From Areca catechu (lineage: Eukaryota; Streptophyta; Magnoliopsida; Arecales; Arecaceae), in NCBI GenBank assembly GCA_021397845.1, contig CM038046.1, forward strand, positions 6,305,001 to 6,369,000: a stretch of 64,000 nucleotides of DNA, given 5' to 3'. Every line of letters starts with the position of its first letter. The first letter of the stretch is position 1. The position numbers and the translations under genes were made by a program. The notes under the pieces are model-generated. The model searched no databases and had not been told where the DNA came from. It saw only the letters and a program-made list of their open reading frames with translations. This document shows positions 10,450 to 22,230 of the stretch, piece by piece.

Positions 10450-11386
10450 TAAACATATGCCATGTTCATTTGCGTGAGCTAGGCTCCGTGATCCTTATAA
10501 AACTAGAATATCTTAACATCTAAATCATCAACTTAGACATCCATGACATCATTACATCGTTATCAATTTGAATGTGCTTGTTTAAGCCTGTCCATTCATT
10601 AACACCACCATCATTCTCTCTCTATACTTCTCCAATAATAGAATGTATACATATATGCCAATAGATTTTAAGAGCGGGTTTATCCTTTCTAAGGCCCCAA
10701 GTTCCACCAACTTGCGGCGGCACGTGGTTAGAAAAGTATTTTGTGTCCGGTCCTCTTCCCCGCATGATCTCTTCCAAATTTTAAAGCATTGGTAGGGGGT
10801 TGGAGAGGATCCTGAGCACTCATTTAGGGTAGGTGCAGGCCAGGTGTCTAAGCTTTTTTAGTCCTGCTATGTTTCTTTCATGGATTGCTCGTATCTCCAT
10901 TGGATAGTGATTTGAATGGGAACTCGATAATTTTAAAGCTAGCTTTAATCAATTCCTACTTTTCTTTTTTAGACTTGGAACAAATTTGCATGGATTTCAA
11001 GCAAACAATAATGGCACCTTTTAAGCATGTATATATATCACCTGTCCTGGCCCTAGGCTTTTCATTGGAAAGCCGAACCTTGTCGTGCATTTTACTCTAT
11101 TAGCAGCATGTAGAAAGCTTAAATTTAACCAATTTCGATAATTTAAATTAGGGATAACATTAATCGGACAGAATAACTTCTAGCCGTAACTTGGACACAT
11201 ATGAGGATGGGTGGTATGAAAGCAGAAAATATAAGGCAACTTAAAAGGTCGAATCTACTTCCACCTAATCTTTGGCATGCCATTTCTTGAAAGGTAGTTT
11301 AAATTTTTTCTTTTATTTATTTATTTATTTATTTATTTTTGAGAAAGTTCATAACTTTTTACTTGGTCCATCACCGTCTCTGCTTT

Positions 11387-11388
<2 letters not shown>

Positions 11389-11435
<47 letters not shown>
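11389..11435. repeat. (GA)n microsatellite
   Basis: About 23 uninterrupted GA units. Confidence 0.97.
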
Positions 11436-11438
<3 letters not shown>

Positions 11439-12529
11439 ACATCGTTGTTGACAAAGCGGTGGACGTCGGTACCGTGCTTTGGAATTTTATATGCGCCCAG
11501 CGATTTGTAATCTCCGTAGGCTGACGTTGATCTCCACCAATTAATAATCCTTTGTACGATTAATTGTATGAGAGTTGGAGAGATTGCATTAGTGAGTGGC
11601 CATTTGATGGTGCGTCTCCGGACTCAGACCAACAGAAGGGATCAACTAAATGTTGCCAATAACTCACCGGCAAAGTGAACGATCATATTGGTCAAGGTTT
11701 TCATGGCTGAGAGCTCTCTTTTTTAAAAAATAAAAAATAAAAAATAAAAAATAAAAAATAAAAAATTATTGGATGGATTTAATCTATCGTATCCACTATA
11801 AATAAAGTTATTAAAAAGATATCGCATTAATATTTTGAATTTAAAAATGCTACAATCATTCCAACACACTCTAATTATTTAATATACATCCTATGTATTC
11901 TATTGTAACATTTTTTTCAATGACTTTATCTGCATCACAAATTATAGATTAAATCTATCTAAGAATCTTCTCTCTTTATGGGTACAAAATAGACTTACCA
12001 TACAACTTGTTACTTTTTTTTTTTTACATTTAAGATACATGATATCTTACCATCTGATTGCTCTATATTAGATTGAATCGGTCTTGGACAAATATATAAT
12101 TTTTTAAAAATTGGATAATGAAGGTATCATGCCAATAACCTAACTTATTAGAAATGATTTACTGTTAAAGCAACAGGCTCTAAGCTTAATAATATGCAAT
12201 TATTATTCTTTTTGGGTGAAAGAGAGAGAGAGAGAGAGAGAGAGATGGAAAAAGTTGCCATTCTTGGTCAAATTAGAGCACGTGAATATTAACAATTTTC
12301 CAGAGATACTCTTGGCTTCCAATCTTGCTAGAAGTTTCTAGCCAGTGATGGACCGCCAGGGGATAAGAAACCTTGGCTCCTTTAATTTTTTTTTATTTTT
12401 TATTTATAAATTAATATATTTTTATAAATTTTTAAATATATATAAAGATGAACCGTCGGGAAAGCAAGGAGATCCCTTGTCCCTCCTAATTATTTTATTT
12501 TATTTTTATAAATTAAGATTTTATATAAA

Positions 12530-12534
<5 letters not shown>

Positions 12535-12564
<30 letters not shown>
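12535..12564. repeat. (TA)n microsatellite
   Basis: About 15 TA units in an AT-rich setting. Confidence 0.95.
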
Positions 12565-12576
<12 letters not shown>

Positions 12577-12780
12577 GTTTATATATTTGTCCCTCCTAAA
12601 TTTGGAGATAATAAATATAACTTGAAAAATCTTAATAAAAATTTTAAAATGAAACAAATACTATAAATCAGCTTTCTTTACTTGAAAGTTGGATCACTAC
12701 CAATTTTATTTTTATTTTTATTAAATTTTTTTTATAATTTTTTTAGAAGAAGATAGAATTTTCTTTTTATTACTCGACCA

Positions 12781-13260
12781 GCATCCATCTCCAGAATTCG
12801 TCATGGTCGAAGCAACTGCACGCTGGATAAAATGGTGGCTGAACTTGTCATGTGATGCGATCGACGAGAACGCTCCCACGACGAGACCAGGCAGTTGTGC
12901 ATACATAAGGCCGGATACCACCGATGCGCTAACCTATGACTACCATCTTGGTAGCCTTCATCAGCCTCATCGCACTGACGAACACTGCGTGCGGTGAAGC
13001 CGCGCACCGTCTTAGCGACCGGATCCATCGCGTAGTATAATCGGATCATGGAGGGCATGGATGGATGGGCGCCCGTCATGCCTCAGGCTTCCACCAATAC
13101 TACTGCACTCACATCCCATCATCTTTAGTACCGTCGCTCGATGGATGTCACATCCGGTTGTGCAGCGCCAACAGTACTCGACGCAACGCTGCTACTACTG
13201 TGGCCGGTGCGTGCACATCCTCTACAAGTCCGTATCGCTTATTACTTTTCCGGTTTTAAC
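12781..13260. other. GC-richer island without recognised gene
   Basis: Base composition rises sharply against the AT-rich flanks, and open frames of 60-96 codons occur on both strands. None of the translations resembles a family I know, and no splice-consistent model stands out. It could be a decayed gene fragment or captured sequence. Confidence 0.4.
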
Positions 13261-14766
13261 TATTACTATAGAGAAAATATTTTTAAAAATGAAAATTGCC
13301 AGACCAGATTATGCAACAAGATGTAAGACAATTTTTTTATCGAATATTTAGTCACTTATATCGATAAGGAGATAGTTAAAAATTTTACGATAGATTTCAT
13401 TATTAATAAATTTAATCTTATAAAATAAAATAAATATAATTTAAATAATATTTATAAAAAATATTTAAATTAATTTTAATTATTTATTAATATTATTTAT
13501 TTTTATAATTTTTAATTTTTTAAAAAAAATTGATGCGGTCCACCCTGGCTATAAACCTAACTTTAATTTGGCCATCACTAGCCCCCGGCCCTTTCTCTTT
13601 CCTTTTGTAACGAATATTCCACTTCACTTTACGTACATATACCTTAGCTTTTATTAATAATAAAACATATCGTAAATTGGTTGGCTAAACGAAAGCTTAC
13701 GTCCATCAGCCATATTGTAAATTGTTCTCAGAATCACCTATCTATTCTAAGCCAAAGTGACTCTTAGGAAAAACTAGAGATGACTACTCATGACAAAAAA
13801 GATGAATGCCTTTCTTTCCGGCTTCTAGTTACAAATAGAATAATATCTAGCTACATAGGATGCTGTTTTCTGGTGTGGGCTCCAAAAAATGCTTGCTATA
13901 TGGCATCGCAAATAGAACAATATCTAGCCATATGACATCACAAAGAGCAAAATAAAAGGTCATATATGACATCATATATAGATGGATCACGACAGCCACC
14001 GAAGGTGTAGAGATGAAATCTTAATTTATAATTATTTGCATTCACGTGCTCTTGAAAGACAGAATCATCTATTTAGCTATATGTCAATTGGTAAAAGCCA
14101 TTGAATCTCTAAAGCATGCAGATAGGTACTCCACGATGGAATGGTGTACTGTAAACTAGCAGCCAACCCCATAGCTCCAATATCTTCGAGTACGGGGATG
14201 CCAACCCGGCCTGGCCAATTCAATAAGCCATTAATGCCGTGGCAGCAACCTGGCCAATTCAACTCATTCAAGTCTGAACCCATATCCGACCCATTGCATC
14301 CGGTCGACATTCCACCATCAAATAATTTCTATATTAATACAATAAGCACGAAGATACAAAGTGATGGCCATGGCCCCACCAATGGAAAATAAATAAATCT
14401 CCCACATGCTAAAAAACATTTAAAATGGGCTGGCCATGAGCCCATGGAGATGTTGTGGAGGGGATGAGATCGAGGATTCCATGGGATGGAATTCGGGCAA
14501 AATCCATTAATACTCCCGGAACCGTGCCGTATATTGGCTTCTCCTACCCCACGTCTCTCTCCCCCAACCCTACATCCCCACCCACTTGGGGAACCAACCA
14601 TTAACGCTAGGTACCAGAAGGAAGACTAGAAAGAAGAAGTTATTCCTACCACGTTTTTGAAGCTTCTCTCTCTTTGTCTGAATTATTATTTCTTAGGCTC
14701 GTGCATGTTGGCCTTGTCAACGAAATCTTCTCCTGTTGATGAAAAAAATCCAAAAGAAAACATTAA

Positions 14767-14804
<38 letters not shown>

Positions 14805-15062
14805 GCCTCCCATTTGTTGTTATCCCGCATTTATATCACGTTTGCATTTACGTCGCTTTCGTCCACCATTCACACCCGTTCCCGTTGTTCCACAGCTTAT
14901 CCACCTCTTTTCCCACTCTGTTTACTCTCCTCGCCATTCCCCTTCTCTCTCATCCTTTTATCTCTCAAGTGTTCGATCTTCTTCTTCTAAGTCTTCGATC
15001 CTTTATGATTTCTTTATATACGAGATGGAGCCTATCATGGTTGGCCGGGAAGAGCCGTGCCA
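13261..15062. other. Upstream region of the JOX-type gene
   Basis: Mostly AT-rich. It holds a G-box CACGTG at 14043-14048, T/G-boxes (AACGTG, minus strand) at 14650-14655 and 14837-14842, an (ATA)n run at 14766-14803 and a pyrimidine-rich stretch at 14860-15000. No coding sequence recognised. Confidence 0.6.
14650..14842 (-). promoter_or_regulatory. Two T/G-box motifs (AACGTG), candidate MYC2-type sites
   Basis: CACGTT at 14650-14655 and 14837-14842 reads AACGTG on the minus strand, about 510 and 320 bp before the start codon of the dioxygenase gene. MYC2-class bHLH factors bind this motif in jasmonate-responsive promoters. Six-base motifs also occur by chance, so the regulatory reading is inference. 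Confidence 0.4.
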
Positions 15063-15072
15063 TATATAAATA
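15063..15072 (+). promoter_or_regulatory. TATA box of the JOX-type gene
   Basis: TATATAAATA lies about 90 bp before the ATG at 15160. With the usual 25-35 bp spacing it predicts transcription start near 15095-15105 and a 5' UTR of roughly 60 bp. Confidence 0.75.
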
Positions 15073-15159
15073 GCATCATCCCCGTACTGGCCTTTTGTAC
15101 TTGTTGTATCGTAGAATCCAATTAATCCCGGCTATTGAAGGATTCGATATTTGTTACGC

Positions 15160-17298
15160 ATGGATTGCCTCCGGGATTGGCCTGAACCAATCGTCCGCGT
15201 CCAGTCCCTGTCGGACAGCGGCGCCACCACGATCCCCGATAGATACGTAAAGCCGCTCGCCGACCGGCCTTCTTCGGCCCCATGCGCCGACCTTAGAATC
15301 CCGGTCATCGACTTCGCTACGCTTGCCAGCGATGGCACCGTCGACTGCCCGGCGGTGGTCCAGGCGGTGTCTGGCGCGTGCAGGGACTGGGGGTTCTTCC
15401 AGGTGGTGAACCATGGGGTGGACCCAGTCTTGTTGAGAAGGATGAGGGAAGTATGGCGGAGCTTCTTCCACTTACCCATGGAAGCGAAGCAGGTGTATGC
15501 CAATTCCCCGAAGACTTACGAGGGCTACGGCAGCCGGCTCGGTATCGAGAAGGGTGCCATTCTTGACTGGGGTGACTACTACTTCCTCCACGTCCTCCCC
15601 TCATCCCTCAAAAACCATGACAAGTGGCCTTCCCTTCCTCCCACCTTGAGGTATTGATGAATATATAATAACCCATGTTCTTTATCATTCTCTAACAATA
15701 TTGGATCGATAATTCTTCTTTCTTTTAAAGTTAAAAGAAAGCAATAATATTAAACATGCCAGTTGATTTGGGTCAGCAGGGAGACGACCGACGAGTATGG
15801 CCGAGAAGTGTTAAAGCTGTGCGAAAGAGTGATGAAGGTGCTGTCGTTAGGCCTGGGACTGGAGGGCGATTTCCTACAGAAGGAGTTCGGTGGGGATGAC
15901 GTGGGAGCCTGTATGAGGGTCAATTTCTACCCAAAGTGCCCCCAACCGGAACTCGCTCTTGGCCTCTCCTCGCATTCGGACCCCGGAGGCATAACCGTGC
16001 TCCTGGCCGACGACCGCGTCAAGGGCCTTCAGGTTCTCCGGGGCGATGCTTGGGTCACCGTTCGGCCCGTTCCCGATGCCTTGGTCATCAACGTCGGAGA
16101 TCAAGTTCAGGTACAGTTATCACCGCGCGTCTCCTCCCGTTCCTCGCTTCCCGCCTCGGTACGCTTGCCCGAATCTGCCACGCAGATACAAGGCTTTGAG
16201 AAGTTGGTCTCTATCTTTGCCTGCTGGTTTCCTTCTGTGATCAAGGACACCTCTGCCCTGGCCCCTACTTCCAAACCCAAGAGGCCGATAACTTTTTTTT
16301 TTTTTTTTTTGTCCCTCTCTTCGACCACTTGTCTAGTTCTGCGCTCAAACACGTCTTGATTTGTTGTTTTCTTCTATCTTGGTCGAGAAACTTTAAAAAA
16401 GACTCACACTTCGAGACTCCAGGAATCTTGTCTTATCCTTGCCTCTAGCAGGCACTTTTCTATTATTGCTTCCCAGGCTATTATCTCAACCTGAAGCAGG
16501 TATACATCAGTTTCGCTTAATCAGAAAAGTGGCAGTTCCTTTCTCTTAATTAGAAGTAAAACGTTCAGCAAAGGACAACCATCTCAATCTCATGTAATAT
16601 ACTTCCAGAACAGATACTTCAAAGGAGCAAGGCAAAGGGTATCCTTTGGTTGGCTCTCTCTACCTCCAAGTTCAAACCACGTGCTCGTTCTAATCGGTTC
16701 AACCTTGCTTGTCCCCACATATGCCACGCCTCCCATTGGTTGGACTAACTCATCCCATTATTGACTACGCCACATGATTTCATGGCCCCTCTAATTATTA
16801 TTAGGAAATTATTGCTTGAGTTCCCTTTGGACTCTCGTTCAATATAGGATGCGTTACTTTTTCGATTGACCATATACCATGGAACAAACCTTACATGTTA
16901 AGCCAAAATTCTAAAATGAACGTGACCCTAAAATCTGTGCGACATTATTAATCTTATTATATATAGAAGATAAAATGGATCTCCACACTTTTTTTTACAA
17001 AAAATAAAAAAAACCTACAATTTACTTAGTATATCTACATAATTTATGGCAGGTGCTAAGCAATGCGACATACAAGAGCGTGGAGCATAGGGTGATGGTG
17101 AATTCAGAAGCAGAGCGGCTATCTTTTGCCTTCTTCTACAATCCAAAGAGCGACTTGCTAATAAGACCGGCCCCTGAGCTGGTGACGCCTGATCACCCTG
17201 CTCTCTATCAACCTATGTCGTTTGATGAGTACCGTCTCTACATCAGGAGGAAGGGCCCTCGTGGAAAATCTCAAGTTGAATCACTCAAGGCTGTCTGA
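15160..17298 (+). CDS. JOX: Jasmonate-induced oxygenase-like 2-oxoglutarate dioxygenase (3 exons)
   Basis: Exons 15160-15650, 15780-16110 and 17053-17298 join in frame to 355 codons plus TGA; introns are 129 and 942 bp with GT-AG ends. The product is a cytosolic-type Fe(II)/2-oxoglutarate dioxygenase. DIOX_N begins around IPVIDF (residues 47-52), with GFFQVVNHGV after it. The C-terminal domain has the iron ligands H229, D231 (HSDPGG) and H286 (EHRV), and R296-x-S298 for 2-oxoglutarate. The N-terminal DWPEPIVRVQSL, YEGYGSRLG and C-terminal GPRGKSQVES are typical of the JOX/JAO group (Arabidopsis At5g05600 and relatives), which convert jasmonic acid to 12-hydroxy-jasmonate and so lower JA-Ile signalling. 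Conserved Arg residues in ACMRVNFYPKCP and GPRGKS fit the JA carboxylate contacts described for that group. The ATG at 15160 is chosen because the product then starts MDCLRDWPEP; an earlier in-frame TTG is not a plausible start. A leucoanthocyanidin-dioxygenase-like paralogue is less likely. Confidence 0.93.
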
Positions 17299-17453
17299 TG
17301 ATGCTGATGATGATAGCCTAGATATTAATATATCCTTCTTTTTTATTTTTTTTAAATATTAATTGTGTATCAATAAGAGCATATGTACATGTAAATGCCG
17401 TTGGGCCCATCGGTACTAATCCCATGGATTACTCGGTTCTCTTACACACGTCA

Positions 17454-17496
<43 letters not shown>

Positions 17497-19609
17497 TGTC
17501 TGCGACCCGCCAATGCTCATGGTGTCGCCATTAGTAATCCTTTCCTAGATGGTGGGGCCCACCTCGAGGACGCGGAAGCAATCGTGGATGAGCTCGGTTC
17601 GGATCATGTGTGATGCGTGCGTGACAGGCTAACGGTTGAATGATGGACCGCGCGCACCATCCAATTCCACGTGAAACGAATTTTCCGACAACCCTGCGGT
17701 GCCTAATTTTTTTTAAAAAAAAAAAAATTCTAACGGCCACGTGTAACACGACGGTATCATTGAAAAGAGAAATTTCTCGCAACGCTGCGTTCATTTGTAG
17801 GGTAGTTTATGCCACCGCCGATCAGAACCGCTCATTCCGGTAATGATGTAGAACTTGATGAATAGGGCTCGTAAAAATGAGTAGCTATGATCGTTACGGT
17901 CTAATAGAGAACTGGCTGGCCTCCACGTGTGCCTAAAAGAAGCTTCTTCGGATGTAGCCTCACCTATTTATCTTGGTCTTTAATTGAGATAAAATTTGAA
18001 TCTTACCCCCGTTCGTAATTCCCGGCAACCACTCTGTATAAGACTGGCATCAAGAAGGGATAACATTGATTACTTGCCCCAAATCTTTGATGTATAATTC
18101 ATTCCAGCTGCATTTGATATGCGACGCGAGATCTTCCCGGATGTGGCCACTGCACGTAAGGAACGGCCGTCAGCCCTGCTATGTAAAAAGAGAAGACAAA
18201 GAACTCAAAATAAGGTAAAATCTTTTTTCCCTATTTTTTAATTTTCTACTAACTTAAATATCAAAAGATTTTTATTAAAAATATGAAAAATTAATTTCCA
18301 ACTCCTATTCTGATCCTACTATAACAAATCATTGACTAAAACTCTATCTTTCAAACCATCATTTAAGATTTTCCGTAATACACGGCATCCCTTACGATAT
18401 CATTATCCTCTAGAAAATATCCAAAATATTCTTTGTCGTTGATTTCCCTATTCAAAACAATCTCTATTATATAGTTTGAAAAAAATTTTTCTACATCATA
18501 ATTCTAAAAATATGCACTTTCTTATTTTATTTTAATAACTTTTTTATTCATGAAAATAAAAAAAATTTTGGAGTAGGAATATTTTTATTTCTTAAAAATT
18601 TAAAAATAAATCTGAACAAGTACTTATGATTTGAATCAACGAGAACTAAAAATTTCAATCCAGTCTATAAATGAAATGGATGTTAAAAACTCCTTAAAAT
18701 AATACTTTCTATGTCTATGGGGAGACTCCAACGATAGAAAATCAATCCAGTCTTTTCCGATTTTCATGATCTCAATTTTAGCTCAAGAATTAAGCGCCAT
18801 GGAAGATCATATGATGCATGCAGTATGAAAAATAATGTTTTTATTACAGGACTAGAAAAATAGAAATTGCTGGTAATATCCAAGTTTTCCGATTCCTGGT
18901 AGGAACTTTCTAAGATATTGTTAACGAACAGCAGTTTTTTTTTGGAGAGGGTGGGGAGGGGGGGGGGGGGTGTAAAGACTTGCAGAGTTGTAGCAGGTCT
19001 TTGACAGGAGGTGGATGCTTAAAGAAAATTCCTCAACCACATGGGTGAGAAAATGAAGATAACTATAAAAAAAGAGAGGGAGAGAGAGAGTGTGTAATAA
19101 AATATATGATCGAAGATTGTCAGAATTTTGAATTATCACGTCAACGTTAACAGGTTCATCAAATTATTTATATGCCAAGAAAAAAAAATTCCAGTTTTGT
19201 TGGAGCGGTGAGTTTTGAGGTAGCCCAAGTCTTTCGGCCGACTTTCATTTTTAAAACCTTGAGAAACTTTTGCAACTTGATATAAATATATTATTGATAT
19301 ATGATTTGAAATGTCAGTAGGTACGACATCAATCACACATGCAAAAAGCACGTGAAGTTGAAATATATATATATATTTAGTGAGATGTTCAAGAAAAACA
19401 TATATTGCTGCACCACAAGCTAGAAAAATAACCTAGCATCATGGGAATGGATTAGATCCATGTTATATTGTGTTGTTCCAACATCTAAGCCCTTCATTCC
19501 ATATAGAAGAAGTCACGTTAGTTGCTTCATATATGTGTGATTTTAGGTTTTTCTTAGTTATATGCCTTGTGATTAAAGAGCTGGTCAAGTCACATTAGTA
19601 GAAGGGAAT
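17299..19609. other. Downstream intergenic DNA
   Basis: It contains the 3' UTR of the dioxygenase gene (AATAAG near 17371 is a weak poly(A) signal candidate), a (TA)n run at 17458-17493 and a long G tract at about 18948-18971. No second gene is recognised. Open frames at 17531-17843 overlap on both strands and look accidental. Confidence 0.6.
17458..17493. repeat. (TA)n microsatellite
   Basis: About 18 TA units just past the 3' UTR of the dioxygenase gene. Confidence 0.95.
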
Positions 19610-20462
19610 TGATGTGGCGGCTGCTGACATGGACCTGGAGGCCTCTTAGATCATTAGGTTTCTTGCCATCTATGACAGCTACGATATTTAGTTCGACGTG
19701 GATGGATTGACAACTACATCCAAGATCCTGAGGCAGACTAACATATCACCCATGGATGACTAGAAGCGAGACCCATCAGCAAACTGATCCCATCTAGGCT
19801 GACTGGTTGGCCCCAAGCAGGGTGTGGAAGGTGACCATAGTCATTTATTGCAATATTCTCACTCATAATCTCGTCGATCTCTCATTCGACTTTGTCAACT
19901 AGTCGACTATATCGATTGGGTGAGCCCTAGTATATGGACGAGTCTCCCTTCATGCCTACCAATATAGCATCACTCGGGTGGTCGGCAATTCGGCCAATCA
20001 TAGCTATCATGGCATAAATCATAGCTAACATGATATTAACAAATCCCGATATCGTAATGGAAAAGATTTCTTAAATTTATATACCAGGGAATAAGATCTC
20101 CTACCTTAGTCAAGTTTGTTACGCTGTCAGAGATTGACATCCCCATGATAATATTCTGTTATACCATGTAACCCTATAAATAGGTAAGAGAGACCTCCAG
20201 CCCAGGTACACCTTGAACATCTTTACGTAGTTGCTCACACAGTCATCGGACCACCACTGACTCTCAGCTCCACCTATTTATCCTTATATTTTTCGATTAC
20301 TGACTTGAGTGTTAAAGTGTCTCACTGGTAATCCTAGCCTAGGGACCTTTTGCAAGTCATTGAAGCAAAGCAGTTCCGGAAGACTCCTGGCCCTTATCGG
20401 AGAAGATCGGCACGTTCTCTCTCCATCGCCAGAGGTAGGTCATGGGCAAACTAATAGCAACA
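19610..20462 (+). repeat. 5' LTR of the Tat element
   Basis: It begins TGATGTGGCGGCTGCTGACA and ends AGCAACA. It is colinear with 29722-30575 along its whole length with scattered substitutions. TG...CA ends are present. Confidence 0.88.
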
Positions 20463-20464
20463 AA

Positions 20465-20484
20465 GTGGCATGTCGATAGGGAAA
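20465..20484 (+). other. Degenerate primer binding site of the Tat element
   Basis: TGGCATGTCGATAGGGAAA follows the LTR by two bases and resembles the TGGCGCCGTCTGTGGGGAA site of Tat elements, with several changes. Confidence 0.6.
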
Positions 20485-21215
20485 ATTTAGATCATCCGTG
20501 ATCGCAAGTAGGTGATAGCTACATAGCAAATATTCTCTCACCAAAGCTTGAAGCTACGGTTGCGGCACGTGCATAAGACACCTCTGCCAATTGTGTGGGA
20601 AACCCTTCGTGCTGTGATGACCGGCACCATCAAGAGGTGATGCCGCCGCTCCACCACCTCCACCACCGTTGATCTAGCAGAACCAACTCACCATCCTAAC
20701 CCGGTAAGTTGAAACATCGGTGACGGCGGTCCATGAGTTGTAGCACTAGCAATATTCAGTGGCCACATAGCAATAGCCAAGGATCCCAACCATTCCTATC
20801 TCTATTGCTCATACCTGCAATCGATCCTTTCGGGGAAGGCCCTTCTATCAGTAAGCCCTCCTTAGTCGACGATCTCCATCATCCCATCGATAGAGCCCCT
20901 TTTATCAACATCTCTCTCACCCTATTAAGCTAGTCGTCGATCTCCCGTGAGAGATCCCAGAACCATCGAACCACTCGTAAGATGCGATCCCCTATGCTAT
21001 ACCGAGATGGCCCCTCTAGCCAAGAACAGCGATCAAGGAAGGAGCCCAAATATGGGCATCCTTAATCTTCATCTACCTCGACTCCATATTCCTCTAAAGA
21101 AAGGTCAACTAAAAAGGCAGTTCAATATTTTGCCGACCAGTGCCTTGATGAATATGATTACAAACTGGCTAATCTCAGTTACCAGTTTACCAACTTCCAA
21201 GGTGGAGACTGCTAG
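20485..21215 (+). other. Leader region of the Tat element
   Basis: The untranslated leader and possibly the first gag codons, with no open frame that I recognise. Short open frames (for example 20733-20933 and 20947-21219) show no family resemblance. Confidence 0.5.
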
Positions 21216-22230
21216 TTGACAGATTATGAGGCCCATCCTCCTCTTTTCCATCAAGTTCTGAATGAACTGATCCATAGTCAGTTCAGAATACATCAATTGG
21301 ATCCATATAATGGTACCACGGATTCGCTGGACTATCTTAAGAGCTACAAGACTTTTATGCAAGTTAAGAGCACCTCCAACACTTTCCTTTATGTTACCTT
21401 CCCAGCCATGCTCCAAAAAGTGGTTGAGCCTGGTACTCCCGACTCGAGTCTAGGAGTATCAACTCCTTCAAGCAACTTAAAAAAAAGTTTGTGGCATATT
21501 TTAATGCTGCCGAAAGATTCCATAAGTAGCAGATAGCCTTTTCTCCATTCAACAGCAGGATAGAGAGTCACTTGGAGACTACGTGGTCCAATTCAAGTTG
21601 GCCACGCTAGAGGTCTACCATTTGGATGAATCGATGGCTATGTTAGCCATGAAAAGGGGGCTCCACACCCCCGCTTCACCTGCTCCCCGGATAAGAAGTA
21701 CCTTAAGTCCTACTCAGAGCTGTTGATCCGTATGCAGAAGTATATCCGTGTGAAAGAAGGGGATCGAGCTCGGAAGGAGTTGGATTAAAACCCCAAAAGA
21801 AGTTAGCCCATAGGGAGTCCAACGAGATCCAAGCGAGGAAGTCGGACTTGCCTAGCCAACAAAATACCAATCCAAAGGCTTTCATTGGCAAGAATGACAA
21901 GTACACTCTTCTTCTTGCCCCCAGAACCAAAATTCTAATAGAGATAGAGGGCGAGAATACCTGTGCAGGCCTCCCACACTGAAGTTGTCGTCAGCCAATT
22001 GAGACAAGAGCAAGTATTACCAGTTCCATAATGATTATGGCCACAATACTGAGCAATGCCACCATCTGAAGAAAAAGATCAAGGACTTTATCTGATGCGA
22101 CTATCTCGAGAAGTATGTGCATGAAGGAGCCCAAACCAGCCCCCAGAGTTCTGGCCAACAGCAAGTTCAAGCCAAGGTAGACAATGCCCTAACTGAAAGA
22201 CCAGTCGGCATGATCTCTTAGGAGGTAAGG
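21216..22230 (+). pseudogene. Tat gag remnant
   Basis: A 106-codon stretch includes FRIHQLDPYNGTTDSLDYLK and SYKTFMQVKSTSNTFLYVTF, matching the conserved gag core of Tat elements. After a frame shift near 21480 the text continues as FVAYFNAAERFHK and SRIESLGDYVVQFKLATLEV. Multiple stops follow. It would have been the capsid protein; this copy is non-functional. Confidence 0.78.

Larger units (their letters stand above)
9653..12780. other. Intergenic DNA with microsatellites
   Basis: No gene recognised. It contains an (AAT)n run at about 10418-10449, a long (GA)n run at 11389-11435, a TAAAAAA-type repeat at 11726-11766, a second (GA)n at 12221-12245 and (TA)n at 12535-12564. Short open frames here are mostly composition effects of these runs. 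Confidence 0.7.

Noticed and set aside
12801..13079. Gene on the minus strand (92 codons)
   Set aside because: An overlapping open frame lies on the other strand and neither matches a family; kept only as an unexplained GC-rich islet.
15132..15604. Minus-strand open frames of 95-123 codons
   Set aside because: They are antisense shadows of JOX exon 1, whose GC-rich codons lack stops in several frames; the sense frame has a full conserved domain.
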